A DNA stretch of 64,000 nt from Hepsetus odoe (taxonomy: Eukaryota; Chordata; Actinopteri; Characiformes; Hepsetidae). The stretch covers positions 18,938,258 through 19,002,257 of the forward strand of contig CM029376.1 of NCBI GenBank assembly GCA_017165825.1. Reading direction: 5' to 3'. Numbering within the stretch: the first letter of the stretch is position 1; each line of letters begins with the position of its first letter. The notes beneath the pieces are model-generated. The model saw only the letters and a list, made by a program, of their open reading frames with translations, was not told the origin of the DNA and did no database searches. The position numbers were made by a program, and so were the translations under genes. Shown one piece after another: positions 37,470 to 49,912 of the stretch.

Positions 37470-37626
37470 AGTGGTGGCCTAGTGGATAGGAACTAGGCCC
37501 CAGGATCAGAAGGTTGTGTGTTTGAATCCCAGACCAGTGGATTGCCCTGAGGTATCCTTGAGCAAGGTGATGTTCTCGTCAATGCTCCATGGGTGCTGGA
37601 CGTAGCCGTGCCCTGCTGCACTTGTG
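37470..37626 (+). mobile_element. SINE, type A (head and body, no tail)
   Basis: Head GTGGTGGCCTAGTGGATAGG, B box TGTTTGAATCCCAGACC, body TGCCCTGAGGTATCCTTGAG. It ends at CCCTGCTGCACTTGTGTTA, where the next SINE begins, so its tail was lost or displaced. Confidence 0.85.
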
Positions 37627-37631
37627 TTATT

Positions 37632-37732
37632 GGGGCAGCGGTGGTTTTGTGGTTAGGGACCAGGCACCAGGATCTGAAGGTTGTGGGTTTGAATCCCAGA
37701 CCAGTGGCATGGTACCGCCCCATCACTGCAGG
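37632..37732 (+). mobile_element. SINE, type A (head and part of body)
   Basis: Starts GGGGCAGCGGTGGTTTTGTG and carries the B box GGGTTTGAATCCCAGACC. The body then jumps to GGTACCGCCCCATCACTGCA, with CTGAGG..TTGAGCAAGG deleted. It abuts the preceding copy in the same direction. Confidence 0.85.
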
Positions 37733-37977
37733 TTTTGTGTCCTGATATATTTTTCATGTGCTTTCATGTAGTACAAATCAGTTGCTTTTGGAAAAATTCT
37801 CCAGTGCTGTTTAATGACACCCTGTTTTCTTTTAACTTTAATTGATCAAAAGAACTTTGAAAGGTCTTTCTTTGATTTATAGCCCTGCCTTTTCTTATAT
37901 ATCGAACAACATTCAAGCTGACAGGTAAACATCCACAGGTACCATTGCAAAGTCAACTTATTGTTTTTTTTACTGGT

Positions 37978-38200
37978 GGGTCAGCGGTGGCCTAGTAGTT
38001 AGGGACTAGGCCCCAGGATGGGAAGGTTGTGGGTTTGAAACTCAGACCAGTAGGTTGCTTTGAAGGTAGGGTACCGTCACCTTCACTGCTCCCAAGGCTT
38101 TTTAAATAGCTGCCCCCTGGTAAACTGTGTATGGGTGAAAAGCAGGGGTTGCATTTGATTGTTTCACTGAGTGCTGTGCCATGTAAAACAATGACAAACA
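37978..38200 (+). mobile_element. SINE, type A
   Basis: Head CAGCGGTGGCCTAGTAGTTA, damaged B box GGGTTTGAAACTCAGACC, body with TAGGGTACCGTCACCTTCAC, then AAATAGCTGCCCCCTGG and a tail with GAGTGCTGTGCCATGTAAAA. The end decays after ACAATGACAAACAG. Confidence 0.85.
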
Positions 38201-38524
38201 GTACCTTACACTAATTTCCGAGTTTATTAGGTTCACCTTTAACCTTCACTCTTTTTATAAACTCAGCTACCATGTAGGCAGACTTTATAGGTTTACAATG
38301 AATCACTGTAGGTCAGATCTGCTGTGGCTGATAAACTCTTACACTGCAACATGCCACTAATGTGTAGAGGGTGGTCCACCCTCCATGTGATATGATCTAA
38401 TGCCGATCCCTATCCATTGATGGATGGAGGAATGCGGAAAAATGCAGCAATAGATGAACAGCACTCAGTAGTTGTTAAGCTTCAAGATGCACCTGTGGAG
38501 TAGGCATGCTGATCGTAACCTATT

Positions 38525-38737
38525 ACATTTACATTTGCATTTGTGGCATTTAGCATACGCTCTTATCCAGAGCGACTTCCATGTTCTAATTATAGGGACA
38601 GTTCCCCTGGAGCAACTGAGGGTTAAGGGTCTTGCTCAGGGACCCAGTGGTGGTAGTGCCAGAGGTGGGATTCAAACCTGGGACCTCTGGAGCCATTGGT
38701 CCATAGGCAAGTACCCTACCACTAGACCACTGCCACC
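38525..38737 (-). mobile_element. V-SINE-like element
   Basis: Minus strand, with a 6-bp flanking repeat CCTATT (38519-38524 and 38738-38743). On the minus strand it reads GTGGCAGTGGTCTAGTGGTA (A-box region), GGTTTGAATCCCACC (B box), GGTCCCTGAGCAAGACCCTT, TTGCTCCAGGGGAACTGTCC, and a tail GGATAAGAGCGTATGCTAAA ending in AATGTAAATG. Complete. Confidence 0.9.
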
Positions 38738-38743
38738 CCTATT

Positions 38744-40534
38744 GGTCCAAGATAGGGTGTTTTTTAAATGGGTATCTCAGCCAATGCTTACTGCAGTTCC
38801 ACTCTGCTGTGGTGTTTATTTGCTGTGGAATTTTTTTTTAGTCAATTGAAAATTAATTCGCTCGATAGAATAAGAAAACAAGACTGACTGCTTTTCAATT
38901 TGAGACTCAAAAGCATCATCTGTTTGATGTTTGATTTGGCTGAGCTGGTGGTTGAATGCTCCTGGGCATTATGAAGACCATTTGCTACCCAAATGGTGTT
39001 TTTGTCTGGTGCTAAATGCTAGAAATACATTTTCAAGAGGCTGGGACACTCCACATGCAAATCAGGCTCTAGAGGAAAGGCCTGCATAATGAGACTGAGA
39101 AAAATGATCACCTAAGACAGCAAAGCTTGCTGGCTGAGCCATCTATGGGTCACTCACCAGTACTGCGGCTTTGACCACAACCGCAGATGGCCTATTTGAA
39201 AATGCATGTCAACGTAAAAGGATCATGAACTTAGAACATACCCTTAAAACCATTAAACAGCAATGAATAGCTGCTGGGTCCATCTCATAAAGCCTAAGAG
39301 CAATAAGCCTGCTTGCATTGCTTCTGAGGTTATTACTCAATAATAGACCTTACAGTTTAATTAGCTGGGTTAATTTAACTTTTAATTAGGCATTACCTTG
39401 TTTCCATTGTTCTCAAGTGCAAATTTCATCTGAAACAATTTTGTATTGTGAAATTTGCCTGTGATCTGAACTGTCCTACTTCATCAAAACAACAAATTGG
39501 CATGTATATTAGTAGAGCTGTAAATTATGCAATGTCTTACTTCAGGCTGATATTTGCTAATAGTTGCTTTTTCCCAGAGCCTAATTGTCTTCAGAACAAA
39601 ACATCTGTGTTATATGTAGTGTTGCATATCTCAACGGTTCAACATTCAAAGAACCTACCGTACCTGTACTTTTGACCTTAATCCTGGCACCTCGCCCGGA
39701 CGGGTTTGCGTGCTACTTCTGTTGAGAAGATTTGCATCTGTACTGGTGGAACAGTGACTGAAGCGTACAGCCACACCACAGACATGATAATAAGGGAGCT
39801 GAACTTTCCCACTCTGGTGGGGCATGAGGTTCACATACAGGTAAAGCTGAAGCGACATCAAACAGGAACCATGAGCTTCTGCCAATCAGGAAGCGATAAC
39901 ACAGTTAGGTAAGCAAAGGTGTTTCGGGTCATGAACAGAAGTGCTGGTGGAGCAGGTTAGAAAGATGGAAGGATCATAAACACTTTTAAAATAAAGGTTA
40001 CTAAATGGACCTTGGCTAGGACATATAGTTCTAGGAATAAGAACTTTAAGTGGTTTACATTACATTAATATAATTACATTATATAAATGGCGCTTTAAAT
40101 AACCATCCGTTGAAAGGTTCTTTAGATAACCAAAAAATGGCTCTTCATTGGTACCTGTACTTCTGTGAATTTCTCTAAATGTTCCCCAGATCCCAGTCAT
40201 TAGGTCTAAGCTAAAAACCTCATTGTTAATTCAGGCATAGATGTAGAGAGTTCTAGTAAGAAGATGTTGGTACTGTTGTATAGTCACACATATTCCCATA
40301 TCCCACACATTCACACATATTTATCGACAGTGGAAGAGAAAGATTTTGATGCTTCAAGATGTTATGCCACGAGTCTCAAATATTCCTAACCATGTGGTGT
40401 CCATGGTGTATCTGTAATCCTGCTGCTTTATACATTGATCGAGCATAAGATTTAAACCACTTCCCTGATAATGTGTAGGTCTCTCTTGTACCACTTTATT
40501 AGCTCTGACTGCTCAAGAACATGAAGATATGCTG
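38744..40534. other. Unique noncoding sequence
   Basis: No gene or repeat recognised. A frame at 39706-39912 is not recognisable as any protein. Confidence 0.5.
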
Positions 40535-40627
<93 letters not shown>

Positions 40628-40640
40628 ATAGACAGACAGA
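40535..40640. repeat. Compound GATA/GACA microsatellite
   Basis: About 60 bp of GATA repeats pass into GACA repeats on the plus strand, with one GATA returning near 40627. Confidence 0.98.
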
Positions 40641-42333
40641 AGCTGTGTGTCTAGTTACTGTATGGTCCAAGCACCTGATGCTCTGGATCTTCTTGGACAC
40701 TTGGGGGCCTTTTGAATATACCACAAACGCTCCAAGTATAAAAAAAGGCTGCACATATTTTAATGAATAGTTGATCCTGATGAACCTTGTGAACTTTATC
40801 TTCTGGTTTCAAAAGCTGCATGGCCTCTTATTTCATAATCTGGTAAATTTGACTTACAGTCATATTGAATTTCACACCAAACACGTTCTCATTTCTGACA
40901 TGCTTTTCTATTATTCATTGTGGAAACTAGAATTCAAAGCAAATTGCTCAGATGCGTTTTTTTAAGGAAACACCTGTCAAATTTCTGCTTTATGGCAAAT
41001 TTCGATGGCAGTGGAAAAATCCAATGACAAGCCTATTTCAAACTCTAGCCTTATAGCCATCATGGAAAACGCTGCAGGAAAAGGATATGACTTAGTGGCT
41101 CCTAGGAGATGTGTGTGTCATCGTAGAAATTGCATTTCCATGCCTTTTCCAACCTTTTTTAGCCTTTTAATACGTACAGAGCATACAGTAATACTAAACC
41201 TTGTCACACTTTTACTTTCTAGGGCAAAAAAAAAACAAAAAAAAAACACCTGGAGCCTTGAAGATTAAAACTTTATGGATGTGCCAGTCCAAGCATGCAT
41301 GACACTTGCATGGGTTTCTCAGGCATTGCATCTCAGCTGGAGGCACTGCATGGTGATTACACCATGCGTTTTGTTGCATGCACAGAATTATGCTCTGTTA
41401 TCACTGCCTGTCACCTGAATAGGCCAGCCATGTCAAAGAGGTGAGGTGTTGTGTGTTCCCTGCCAAAGAAGCATTGCAAAAACATTGACATGCTCCTTGA
41501 TAACAGACTTAAAAGCGTCACAGACCTCTTTATCAGGTATGCCGTGAGTTTTTTTGGCTGTACATTTTCTTCCCCTTTGACGCAGAAAACACTTTTTTCT
41601 GCAAATTTCCACTCAGTGTTGTGTACCGCTGTAGGCATTGCTTTTTTTTTACAAAGTACACAGTCTTTTTGTGCCTTTCTGATTACTTGACCTTGTGTAT
41701 GAGGCCACATTGTTCTGTTCAGGAGAAAAAGGATGCAGACTATCCAGATCCCATTGTGAACAACACACGTCTGTCTACGCAAAATGGTGCCGACACTTCT
41801 TCAAGTCAGTTCGATACGTGCTACCTACAGGTATTTGGGGACATCCCAAATTAAGGCCAAAGAAAGCAGTAAGCAGTAAGCAGTAAGTTGGATGTAGTTT
41901 CCCTAAATGTAACAAGGGATGCGTGTGTTTTTGGTCCATAATTATAGAATATGAAAACAGTATCTTGGCTTGCTTTACACTGTGAAAATTGCCTTGTTGA
42001 AAAGAACTTCAAGCACCAGGTGTTTATTTATTTTTGTACTGTGATTCTGTAACTCTTTGCCAACAGTCCCGCTTTGGATACAACTGCTGCTGACAGCTCC
42101 AAACAAGCCAATTTTTCAAGGGATTTCCATCTGCAATGCAAAAAGGATTGTAATCATGAGGTCAGTCATGGGACGCTTTTATATAGAGGTATGTAAAACT
42201 TCTAGAGATCACAAGAAGCAATACTTTAAGATTAAATCTATAAGATTGCTTCGTTGCATGTGTGCTTGCCATGAGTATTCAGATTCTCCCCTCACAATAC
42301 TCAAGCTGAAGCTATGGTTTAGATACAAAACCT
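40641..42333. other. Unique noncoding sequence
   Basis: No gene or transposon recognised. AGCAGTA is repeated three times at 41863-41883. Opposite-strand overlapping frames at 41411-41782 show no domain. Confidence 0.5.
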
Positions 42334-43090
42334 TAATTGGTCACAACATTAAAACCACTGACAGATGAAGTGAATAATAACACTGTTTATCATGGTTTAA
42401 TGGCACCTGCACAGGTGTTGGGAGCAAGGAAAAATAACAAGAGTGAGGATCAGAGCAACACGAGACAAATTGTGACAGCTAGAATGGATACAGCAGCTTT
42501 GATAGGCTGTTGTTGGTTTTGCAGTTGTTAGTACTAACTAGAATTGACCCAAAGAAGGAACAATTATTAAACTGCCAACAGGGTCATGGCTGCTAATGTT
42601 GCACAATTTGGTGAAAATATTAGTGCTGGCTATCTGAACAATGCTGGCTGACAGAACACACATGGAATCATAATTTGCTGTGCATAAAGCTAGGTAAGAT
42701 TGAGAACCATCAGAGCCCATGCTAACCCCTTCACTACCACTAAAGCTGCAACAATGGGTATGTGAGCAACAGAACTAGAGCATGGAGCAGTGGAGGCAGG
42801 TGGCCTGGTTTGATGATTCAAGAGATCTTCCAGATTATTTGAATGGCTGGAAGCAAGTGCATTAGTGTGGCCTCTTTGTCGTCCAGTGTCATTCAGTTCA
42901 AGCATCTGTGAGACATGCTGGACAAGCTAACCATGGAGGTCCCACCTCTCAATTTCCAGTGTTCAAAAGATCTGCTGCAAGTTTCTTGGTTGCCAGTACC
43001 ACAGCATACTGGATAACATCCCTTAGCTGCACAAGGGGGAGCTTCACAATATTAAGCAAGTGGGCTTAATGTTATGAATGACCAGTGTAT
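42334..43090 (+). mobile_element. Internally deleted Tc1/mariner element
   Basis: The ends GGTCACAACATTAAAACCAC (left) and TTAATGTTATGAATGACCAG (right) are the inverted-repeat ends of a widespread fish Tc1 family. The inside keeps pieces of the transposase gene: an N-terminal part around 42400-42600, a middle part with CCCATGCTAACCCCTTCACT and GAGCATGGAGCAGTGGAGG, and a C-terminal part around 42885-43070 with CAAGCATCTGTGAGACATGC. The catalytic centre between about 42840 and 42880 is largely deleted, so it is a nonautonomous relic of about 0.75 kb. Confidence 0.85.
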
Positions 43091-45195
43091 TTGATGGATT
43101 GTATCCATGGTCACACATGTTTGGGCTTGGAATAAAACCAACAGAGAACATCAGGACAATGTCTGTGCACTGAAAAGCTCCGATCAAATCAGATATTAAT
43201 ACAGTAAACAGAATCTGAAGCTCAGTTTCATGATCACAGACTCAGTATCAGACATGCTTACATGGCTAAAAGTGTTTTTTTCCTTGCTTTTTCCTGAATT
43301 CATGAAGCTTGGAACGTAGATTTAAAAGGCAGCTTTCAAGATTGTCTCCTGACCTTTTCAGCCATAAATACATACTTTTGAAAGAAATGCATTTTGTAGC
43401 ACTTGAAATATTTCTAGCCCTTTAAACCCTGAAAAGCTGGCATCGTGCATTTTCTATAAACATGTAACAAATGCAGGCGCTCAGTGACTGAGATACTGTG
43501 TCATGCGATCATAACACCCCTAATATCCACAGGTTGTACATAAACTAGATGGCATATTTACTCAAGGACAAGGGCAAAGAAAAAATTGGAATCATAATAG
43601 TATTTTTTCCCTTGGCTTCCAACTGACGGTAAAATGTCTATCAGTCTTTTGCATGTTCTTCGCCTCCCCTCCAACACCTTCCCACCAAAGAGTACTTTCA
43701 GTGCTTCAGTTCTTATTTACACACCTCCCACATGAAGAATCCGTTAGTGCTCATGTGATTGTACTTCCTCAGAAATGTACAGAGCAGATGATGTTTTAGT
43801 GTGACCGTTCAGTGTGATCACAAAAATTCACTATTAAGAAAGAATCACACCACAAGGGTTACAGCCCAACATATGAACCTTCTTTGTCCCCTTTCCACAC
43901 AAATTTACAGTCATAATTCCACATAATGCGATCAGATATTTTACATGATTAAAGTTTAACTGCACCCTTTAGTTTAGTTTAATGTCGACTGCAGGCGGTT
44001 GGATCGATGCCCTGACATGTTCATAAGTAGGGTACAAAATGATACCATAGTAATTATTATATTATAATGAACTTTCCTGTAATTAACACAATACAAACTT
44101 CAGATATTAAACCAGTCAACACTATATGATCACTGGAGCTTTTTAGATGATTGTATAACATTTAGGCCAACATCACAGATTAGTGGGTCCATGCAAAAGC
44201 CACATGATTCTAGCATTACTGGACCAAATGAAATCAGTTCCATGAGCTGCTGCACAGTTTGTGATGACAAGGCATGCTATGTGAAACGTGATTTCATAGT
44301 GTCACAAAGCCAACTTCTCACACATTAAATACTACATGATGGATTTTTATGATGGCTCTAAATGTCTTACGGTATCACAAAGTCATAAAAGGTTCTGCCT
44401 CAAGACCAGCTGCAGAACTGGATCGATGACAATTTTCACCCAGTAAAATTAGTCCAAACAAGTCTTCAATTGCTCAGATGGGCTTATTTTGATTGCAGCT
44501 CAGGCACCTCCCTCCTCAAAATGTGGCAGAGACACAGTGTACTGAACATCAGTGCTTTTGTTTTGAAGGCAGACATGCAAATTGGCGGGCAGAGAACCTG
44601 GCGAATGAAATACTGCTTCCTGTTAAGCAGTGCGCACTAAAGACACATGCTATAGAGACAACATGCAGTCAGTCAGTCCTGAGCATCTGTGCTTTCCTGG
44701 AAACTTTTCCACGACTGATTTTAGAGTCAAATACTTCAAAGTTAAGCCCTCAGGACAACTATCAGCCTTTTATTGTTCGAAAGTTTCTGTCTGAGACTAA
44801 GAGAACCTTTTACTGGAACAAACATGACTCAACAAACTCTTATTGATGTTCTTCTTATGAACAAGTACACTGAATAATTAATTCACTGAAATCACATGGT
44901 TCTCGTGTTTGCATCATTTCTGCAGGCCATATGAGATATGCATGTACATAAAAACAATCATGGCCAAAGAAGTCAATGGAAAGACAAACCACATGAATGT
45001 TCTGTTTTGTACACGTATACACATTTAAGTCAAGTGACCTTTAGTGTATGTAAGGTGGATGAAATACCACCTCATTTGCCAAAAGTGAACGTAAACATTT
45101 TAAAACACAGATGGTAAGCAGTCACTTTCTAATAGATCAGCCAAGGTAATTTATTAAAAAAGTGCAATGATGCATTATGACAAGGTTGGGTGCAC
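43091..45195. other. Unique noncoding sequence
   Basis: No gene or repeat recognised. The 117-codon frame at 44493-44846 has no domain I know. Confidence 0.5.
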
Positions 45196-45222
45196 CACAA
45201 CAACAACAACAACAACAACAGC
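45196..45222. repeat. AAC microsatellite
   Basis: Nine CAA/AAC trinucleotides. Confidence 0.95.
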
Positions 45223-45300
45223 AACACATAGTCATAGACAAAATCAAGTTTTATTCCATGAATTTAGATTATAAATGAATATTATAGCAGTGGCAGCAGT

Positions 45301-45560
45301 GGGGCAGCGGTGGCCTAGCGGTTAGGGCGTTAGCCGCATGATCGGAGGATCGGGGGTTCAAACCCCTTCCCAATAGGTTGCCCTGAGGTACCCTTGAGCA
45401 AGGTACCGTCCCCATCACTGCTCCCCGGGCAGCTTTCAATAGCTGCCCACTGCTGCACGGGTTTGAGTGTGCATGGGTTAAATGCAGAGGTCCAATTTCG
45501 TTGTGGTTCATGTGTGCTGTGCCGTGACCTCGCAATGACAAGGGTTGTCACTTTCACTTT
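45301..45560 (+). mobile_element. Full-length tRNA-derived SINE, type A, with intact pol III boxes
   Basis: Best reference copy of this family in the window. The head begins GGGGCAGCGGTGGCCTAGCG. TGGCCTAGCGG (45311-45321) fits the A-box consensus TRGYNNARNNG, and GGTTCAAACCC around 45355-45365 fits the B box within a T-arm-like GGGG..CCCC stem. Then come TTGCCCTGAGGTACCCTTGA, CACTGCTCCCCGGGC, AATAGCTGCCCACTGCTGCA, and a tail GACAAGGGTTGTCACTTTCA. An imperfect target repeat (AATATTATA / AATATTCTATA) may flank it. It could still be transcribed; mobility would need a partner LINE. Confidence 0.93.
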
Positions 45561-47980
45561 TATTAATATTCTATAATACTATTTTCACATAGATTTTTCA
45601 GTGTCTAAATCATTCAGTATATCGGGAGGACACATGCTGTAGGCTGCAGATTTGGTGTCCCCAATGTTGACTCCATGTCTATGGCCTTGAATTCACCCTT
45701 CGTATTTGCAGGATATGTCTGATGTTTGGGGTGTGTGTCTGTGTTGAAGGGGGTGGGGGTGTGTTTGGGGTTTTCTTTCAAAATGAAATGAGTAAGTCAG
45801 GATGATTAGTAAGGTAGCTGGTTTAATTTCTAATCATGCAAAGCTTAAAACCACTCATCTTTGATAAGAACAAATGATGATCTACCTTGCAGGAACAGTT
45901 GATGTAAAATTGGTTTGGTGCACTGTTTTATGAAGGAGCATGGGTCCAGTGATTGACTATTGGGACAACAGTCCGGAGAGTGCAATTCAGATTACATGAA
46001 TCGAGTAAGACAGGTTGACCAGAGAGTGGCCAGCAGGTTCAGTACAAGCAGTAACTTTACTGTCTCTAAAGAGGATGTGAAACAGTAGCTACAGGAAAAT
46101 CTGAAGCTCAGCACTTTTTTGTTTCATAAGCACTCATCTAAGGGCTTATAGCAGCTTGCAAAATGAATAAGTTTGTATGAACAAACACCTGATCAGCAGC
46201 AGGCCTGTTGCACATGGGTTATCCTTTCTTTGTGGTTACAAGCCTGATAGAAGTGATGCGTCACCATGTCTGCTGCAGGGATCCCTTCATGGTCACGTAT
46301 CTCCACTTTACCCGCTCATTTGTGTCTAGCCTTAGTGGTATCAGCCACATAACAGAAGACTCACACAACACTCTATGTATTGGCCCCACTGGGGCATATT
46401 TGAGAGGAGTAAACAGTATACAGCCTTTCTGCATGTTTATTACTAGAGACACGTCCATACCCACATCCCCTCAGCCATACCCACCACAAACTTGAACAGA
46501 AGCTACTATGCACGAGAAGCATGAAAGACATAAATAAAATCAAATCAACACAAGGCATGAGCATTCACTGTTAACTTGGAACATATTTGGACATTAGTTT
46601 TTAACATTGTATAGCAGCCTTTGCTGAATTTTTCCAGTCTGGGAAAAAATATCTGACTTTAATGATACAATATGTAAGATGACAGCAAACAATTCGAATT
46701 ACACAAGAAGCTTATTTTTTTCCTATCTAGGAATTCCACTAGGTCTTGTACTTTGTCTTGTCTCATGGATGTTATTTTTTCTCCTCAGTCCAAGAACTTG
46801 TTAACATGTATTCTAAAATGTGTAGAATTTACTCGATCATGTGTCAGTGCTGGGTTGCGAATCTGCCTTTATTGTGTGCCCTCAAGTGAGTGGGGAGAAT
46901 AGAAGAGAACAAAATGTTCCAGACACTGAAAATAGGTCAGGCTGCTTCTTGTGAGGTCTGCTGCTTCCCCCAGTCGGAGCCCTGCAGAACTACATCCGCC
47001 ATGCCAATCACTCATGCTCCCGCTCCAATTTTCCACCAGTGATTGTGGAAAAAGGCTGCACAAAACAAGACAAATTGAAAATACTTCCAGTGCGCAAAAT
47101 TGGACTCAAACCAATTATCTCATCAATTCATTCAATTATGCAAATTATACAGTGGGGACTGAGGAAAAAAAACGAGATACATTATTGAATTTGATATATA
47201 GCAGTGATATAATAAAGAAAACAAAACTAATTGGGGTGGTACAGTCACTTATGTAATGAATGCATTTTACATCATGTAGTACACACCATAAGTTGGGATG
47301 GGATGATAAGTGATCATTATAAATAAAAGAACTACTTCAGTTTGAAAAAGGTATAATAGCAATAATGAAATAGAAAAGACAGACAAATTTAGAAATTAAA
47401 ATCTCCATAATTAGTGTTTCGAATACATGATCTGCTATATGCAATTAAGCAACTTATGAGGTGAACTTAAAGCAATTGTCATAACACTGCACTCCCTTCC
47501 TAACTTAAGGCTCAGAACTGTTGCTGTTCTTAATTAAGCCACATGATGGGGTCAAAGAGCAATTTTTGTCAATTAAGCTTCACATGTCCCTGAAGGCTTC
47601 GACTTTGGTGCAGTGGACAACAACCTCACCTCTTATCTTTACAAGCCTGCACAGCCCTTGATTTCTGTTCATATATTCATGCACCTGTTCGTTAAAACAG
47701 AAAAGCAAAAGGAAAAAAATTCTTCTCAGGCATAATGATTCATTTATAAATCATCTTTTTATTTTTTCTTAAGGAACTTTGTACTTAAGTCATTTTTATG
47801 ATTACTTACCTATTAACACTGTGGGCTATAGTACGTTCAGATTATCACCAGGCACTATTTGTCAGCACCAACAGTGCTGGAAATTCTCAATTAATTGCTA
47901 AACTGCTTTGCTGCTGACACATTTTGGGGTGTTTGGGCTGCTTTTTCCCTATTTCATTTTCATATGTAACAGTTTTCTTT
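45561..47980. other. Unique noncoding sequence, start of the repeat-poor block
   Basis: No gene or transposon recognised. A G-rich tract with four runs of at least four G lies at 45728-45770. Confidence 0.5.
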
Positions 47981-47989
47981 CAAGTGTGA

Positions 47990-48450
47990 ACACTCTGCCA
48001 TGCAGTTGTCTTTTGGAATAGGGTGGGAGCCAGAGCAGGCCAAGATGCTCTATTTTTACTTCATGCACTCAATACTCCACACTGCAGAAAATTAATGAGA
48101 TCCAGTTCCATCTATTAGCAAATCTTCAGCTGTTCCATGTCCTACATGATGGCGGAGCAATTGATTGCTAATTCAAGCGCTGACCGACATTAATCCTTTT
48201 GCAAATCGGGAAACCCAGGGGCGCTAATTCAACACAAAAGGCGGTGGCTATTTGCATCTCCAAACAGAGCGTGTGATGATCTATGGTGGCTACATGAATT
48301 CTTGCAGCATGATTAATTTCCCCCACCAGAGGATAGAGCAAGCAAAATAAAGCGCCAAAATCAATGCTAGCCTTTATTGATAGGCTTTGCCAAATAAACT
48401 TGACATTTAACTGCTTGACAGATCTTTCAATACATCACGGTTAGGAAAAT
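47990..48450. promoter_or_regulatory. Candidate conserved noncoding element with homeodomain and POU motifs
   Basis: Complex, repeat-free sequence carrying GAAAATTAATGAGATCC, GATTGCTAATTC, ATTTGCAT (48250-48257, POU/octamer-like), TGATTAAT (48310-48317, HOX-PBX-like) and CTTTATTGATAGGC. No open frame covers it. Dense TAAT/ATTA motifs with POU sites are typical of developmental enhancers in vertebrates. Conservation is not tested here. Confidence 0.4.
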
Positions 48451-48499
48451 ATATTTCCACAGCAATGCTGTTACACTTTCGAAGATGTCAAAGGAGGAA

Positions 48500-48960
48500 G
48501 AGGAGAGAGAGTAGAGAAAAAGAGACCTCTTTCAAATTGCTCAGTGTACAGCCTATCTGTTGTGTTGCTCTATTTTCCTGAGCAGAAAAAGTGTCTGGAA
48601 TCAGGTTTGTGTAGCAGAAAGGGCCAGTCTTCCCTTTGAGGCAGTAATGTCTTCCAGGGAACATTAAGCCATCACATCTGCAGCAGCGTGCCGCTTTGTT
48701 GAGAAAGCACACTGCGGGGGCTGGTGATTCGGCCTTGGCTTTAACAAGGGAGAAAAGTGGGCCCACTGCTCAGGGCTCTTAGCCACTGACAACAGCCTCA
48801 TGCAATTGGAGCTTTTCTCTTGTCCAGTTTGCAAACAGTGTTGAATTCACAGGGCAGATAATTCCTCCTCATCTCCATCCCTCCATTGCCCCACTCCCCA
48901 GGCTCCCCTACCCCCTAGCCCAACAATCGCTCTTCACTACATCCCAGAGAGGATCCCCAT
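48500..48960. promoter_or_regulatory. Candidate conserved noncoding element
   Basis: Repeat-free, moderately GC-rich, with a purine-rich start (GGAGGAAGAGGAGAGAGAG), then ATGTCTTCCAGGGAACATTA and CATCACATCTGCAGCAGCGT. The 92-codon minus-strand frame has no domain. Called on texture and on its position in the transposon-free block. Confidence 0.3.
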
Positions 48961-49898
48961 CACTAACATGCTGTGATTTGGACAGACATCTATGCAGGAC
49001 ATGTTGTGCTGAGGCCGATCAATAGGTGGGGTTCTATGCGCAAAGCTAAGGTGACAAGCAAGACTACCCGAAATAAGAGCATGACCTTTGAGAATACAAT
49101 TTGAAACATCTCCCATCTCCACCAAGTTAATGCTGACACCCAGCAGAGTCTTGCGCTGGTGGATCATTTATTTTCCCGGAGAGTACCAATTGGGAAAGGG
49201 AGTAGATACTAGTAAACAAAGTCAGGTACATGAATTCCTACACCCTCTCACCCGCCCCTATTGCTCCAGTGAGTTTACTTCGCTCCTGCTGCTTCCTCTT
49301 TACTTCATGTCTCTGCAATCAGGGGCCGACCAAAGGTTATTCTCAGAGCAGTTGCATGTCTACTTGTATTCCAATCTTGTCTCTTGTTTTGTTATGAAAC
49401 GCTCCTCCAGCTTCTTGCATTAGCCAGCTTTCAATTACAGCCAAAAGCTCATCTACATAGTGCACAGGCCAAGATACACTCTTTCAGCCTGTGCTATTAC
49501 ACCGTGGCCCTGACAGGAAATCCATATGTGTCTACTGCAACGATTTAGCTTCCACTTCTCTATTTGCTGCGTGAACCTGTGTCATTCCTTTTATGAAAAC
49601 CTCAATAAATATTTTAAAAGAATGCCTTGTCTGGAGGCAAGGTTACCATCAAAAACATCCAAAATCATAACCATATAAGGGCTGGGATCGATTTCTGACC
49701 CTCCCATCGGACCACCAGCTTGACATTTTCATACTGTTTGCCTGTGTTACCCCTGTATGTGGCTAAATGAATTTACCTCTTTTAGCTTATTATGGTGCTG
49801 TGCCATATTTCTGAAGACTCATGTGGCCTTTTGAAATCAAGTATTTTATGAATAAGTCAGAGCTACTTTTTCTCACAGTCTGTACATGCACATAATGA

Positions 49899-49912
49899 TC
49901 AACAGGGGGCAA
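49899..49912 (+). promoter_or_regulatory. CTCF-like motif
   Basis: TCAACAGGGGGCAA agrees with the published CTCF core CCASYAGRKGGCRS at 11 of 14 positions, including the AGRKGGCR heart. A motif this short can occur by chance. Confidence 0.25.

Noticed and set aside
39706..39912. 68-codon frame with low repeat content
   Set aside because: No recognisable domain. An opposite-strand frame covers the same bases, and there are no defensible splice sites.
45301..45372. Possible genuine tRNA gene
   Set aside because: A and B boxes are present, but the body continues into a SINE with related copies nearby, and no clean acceptor or anticodon stem closes.
45269..45557. Minus-strand frames containing GTVPCSRVPQGNL
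   Set aside because: They are antisense SINE type A sequence; the same peptide recurs at 12.8, 18.9, 23.8 and 37.5 kb for this reason.
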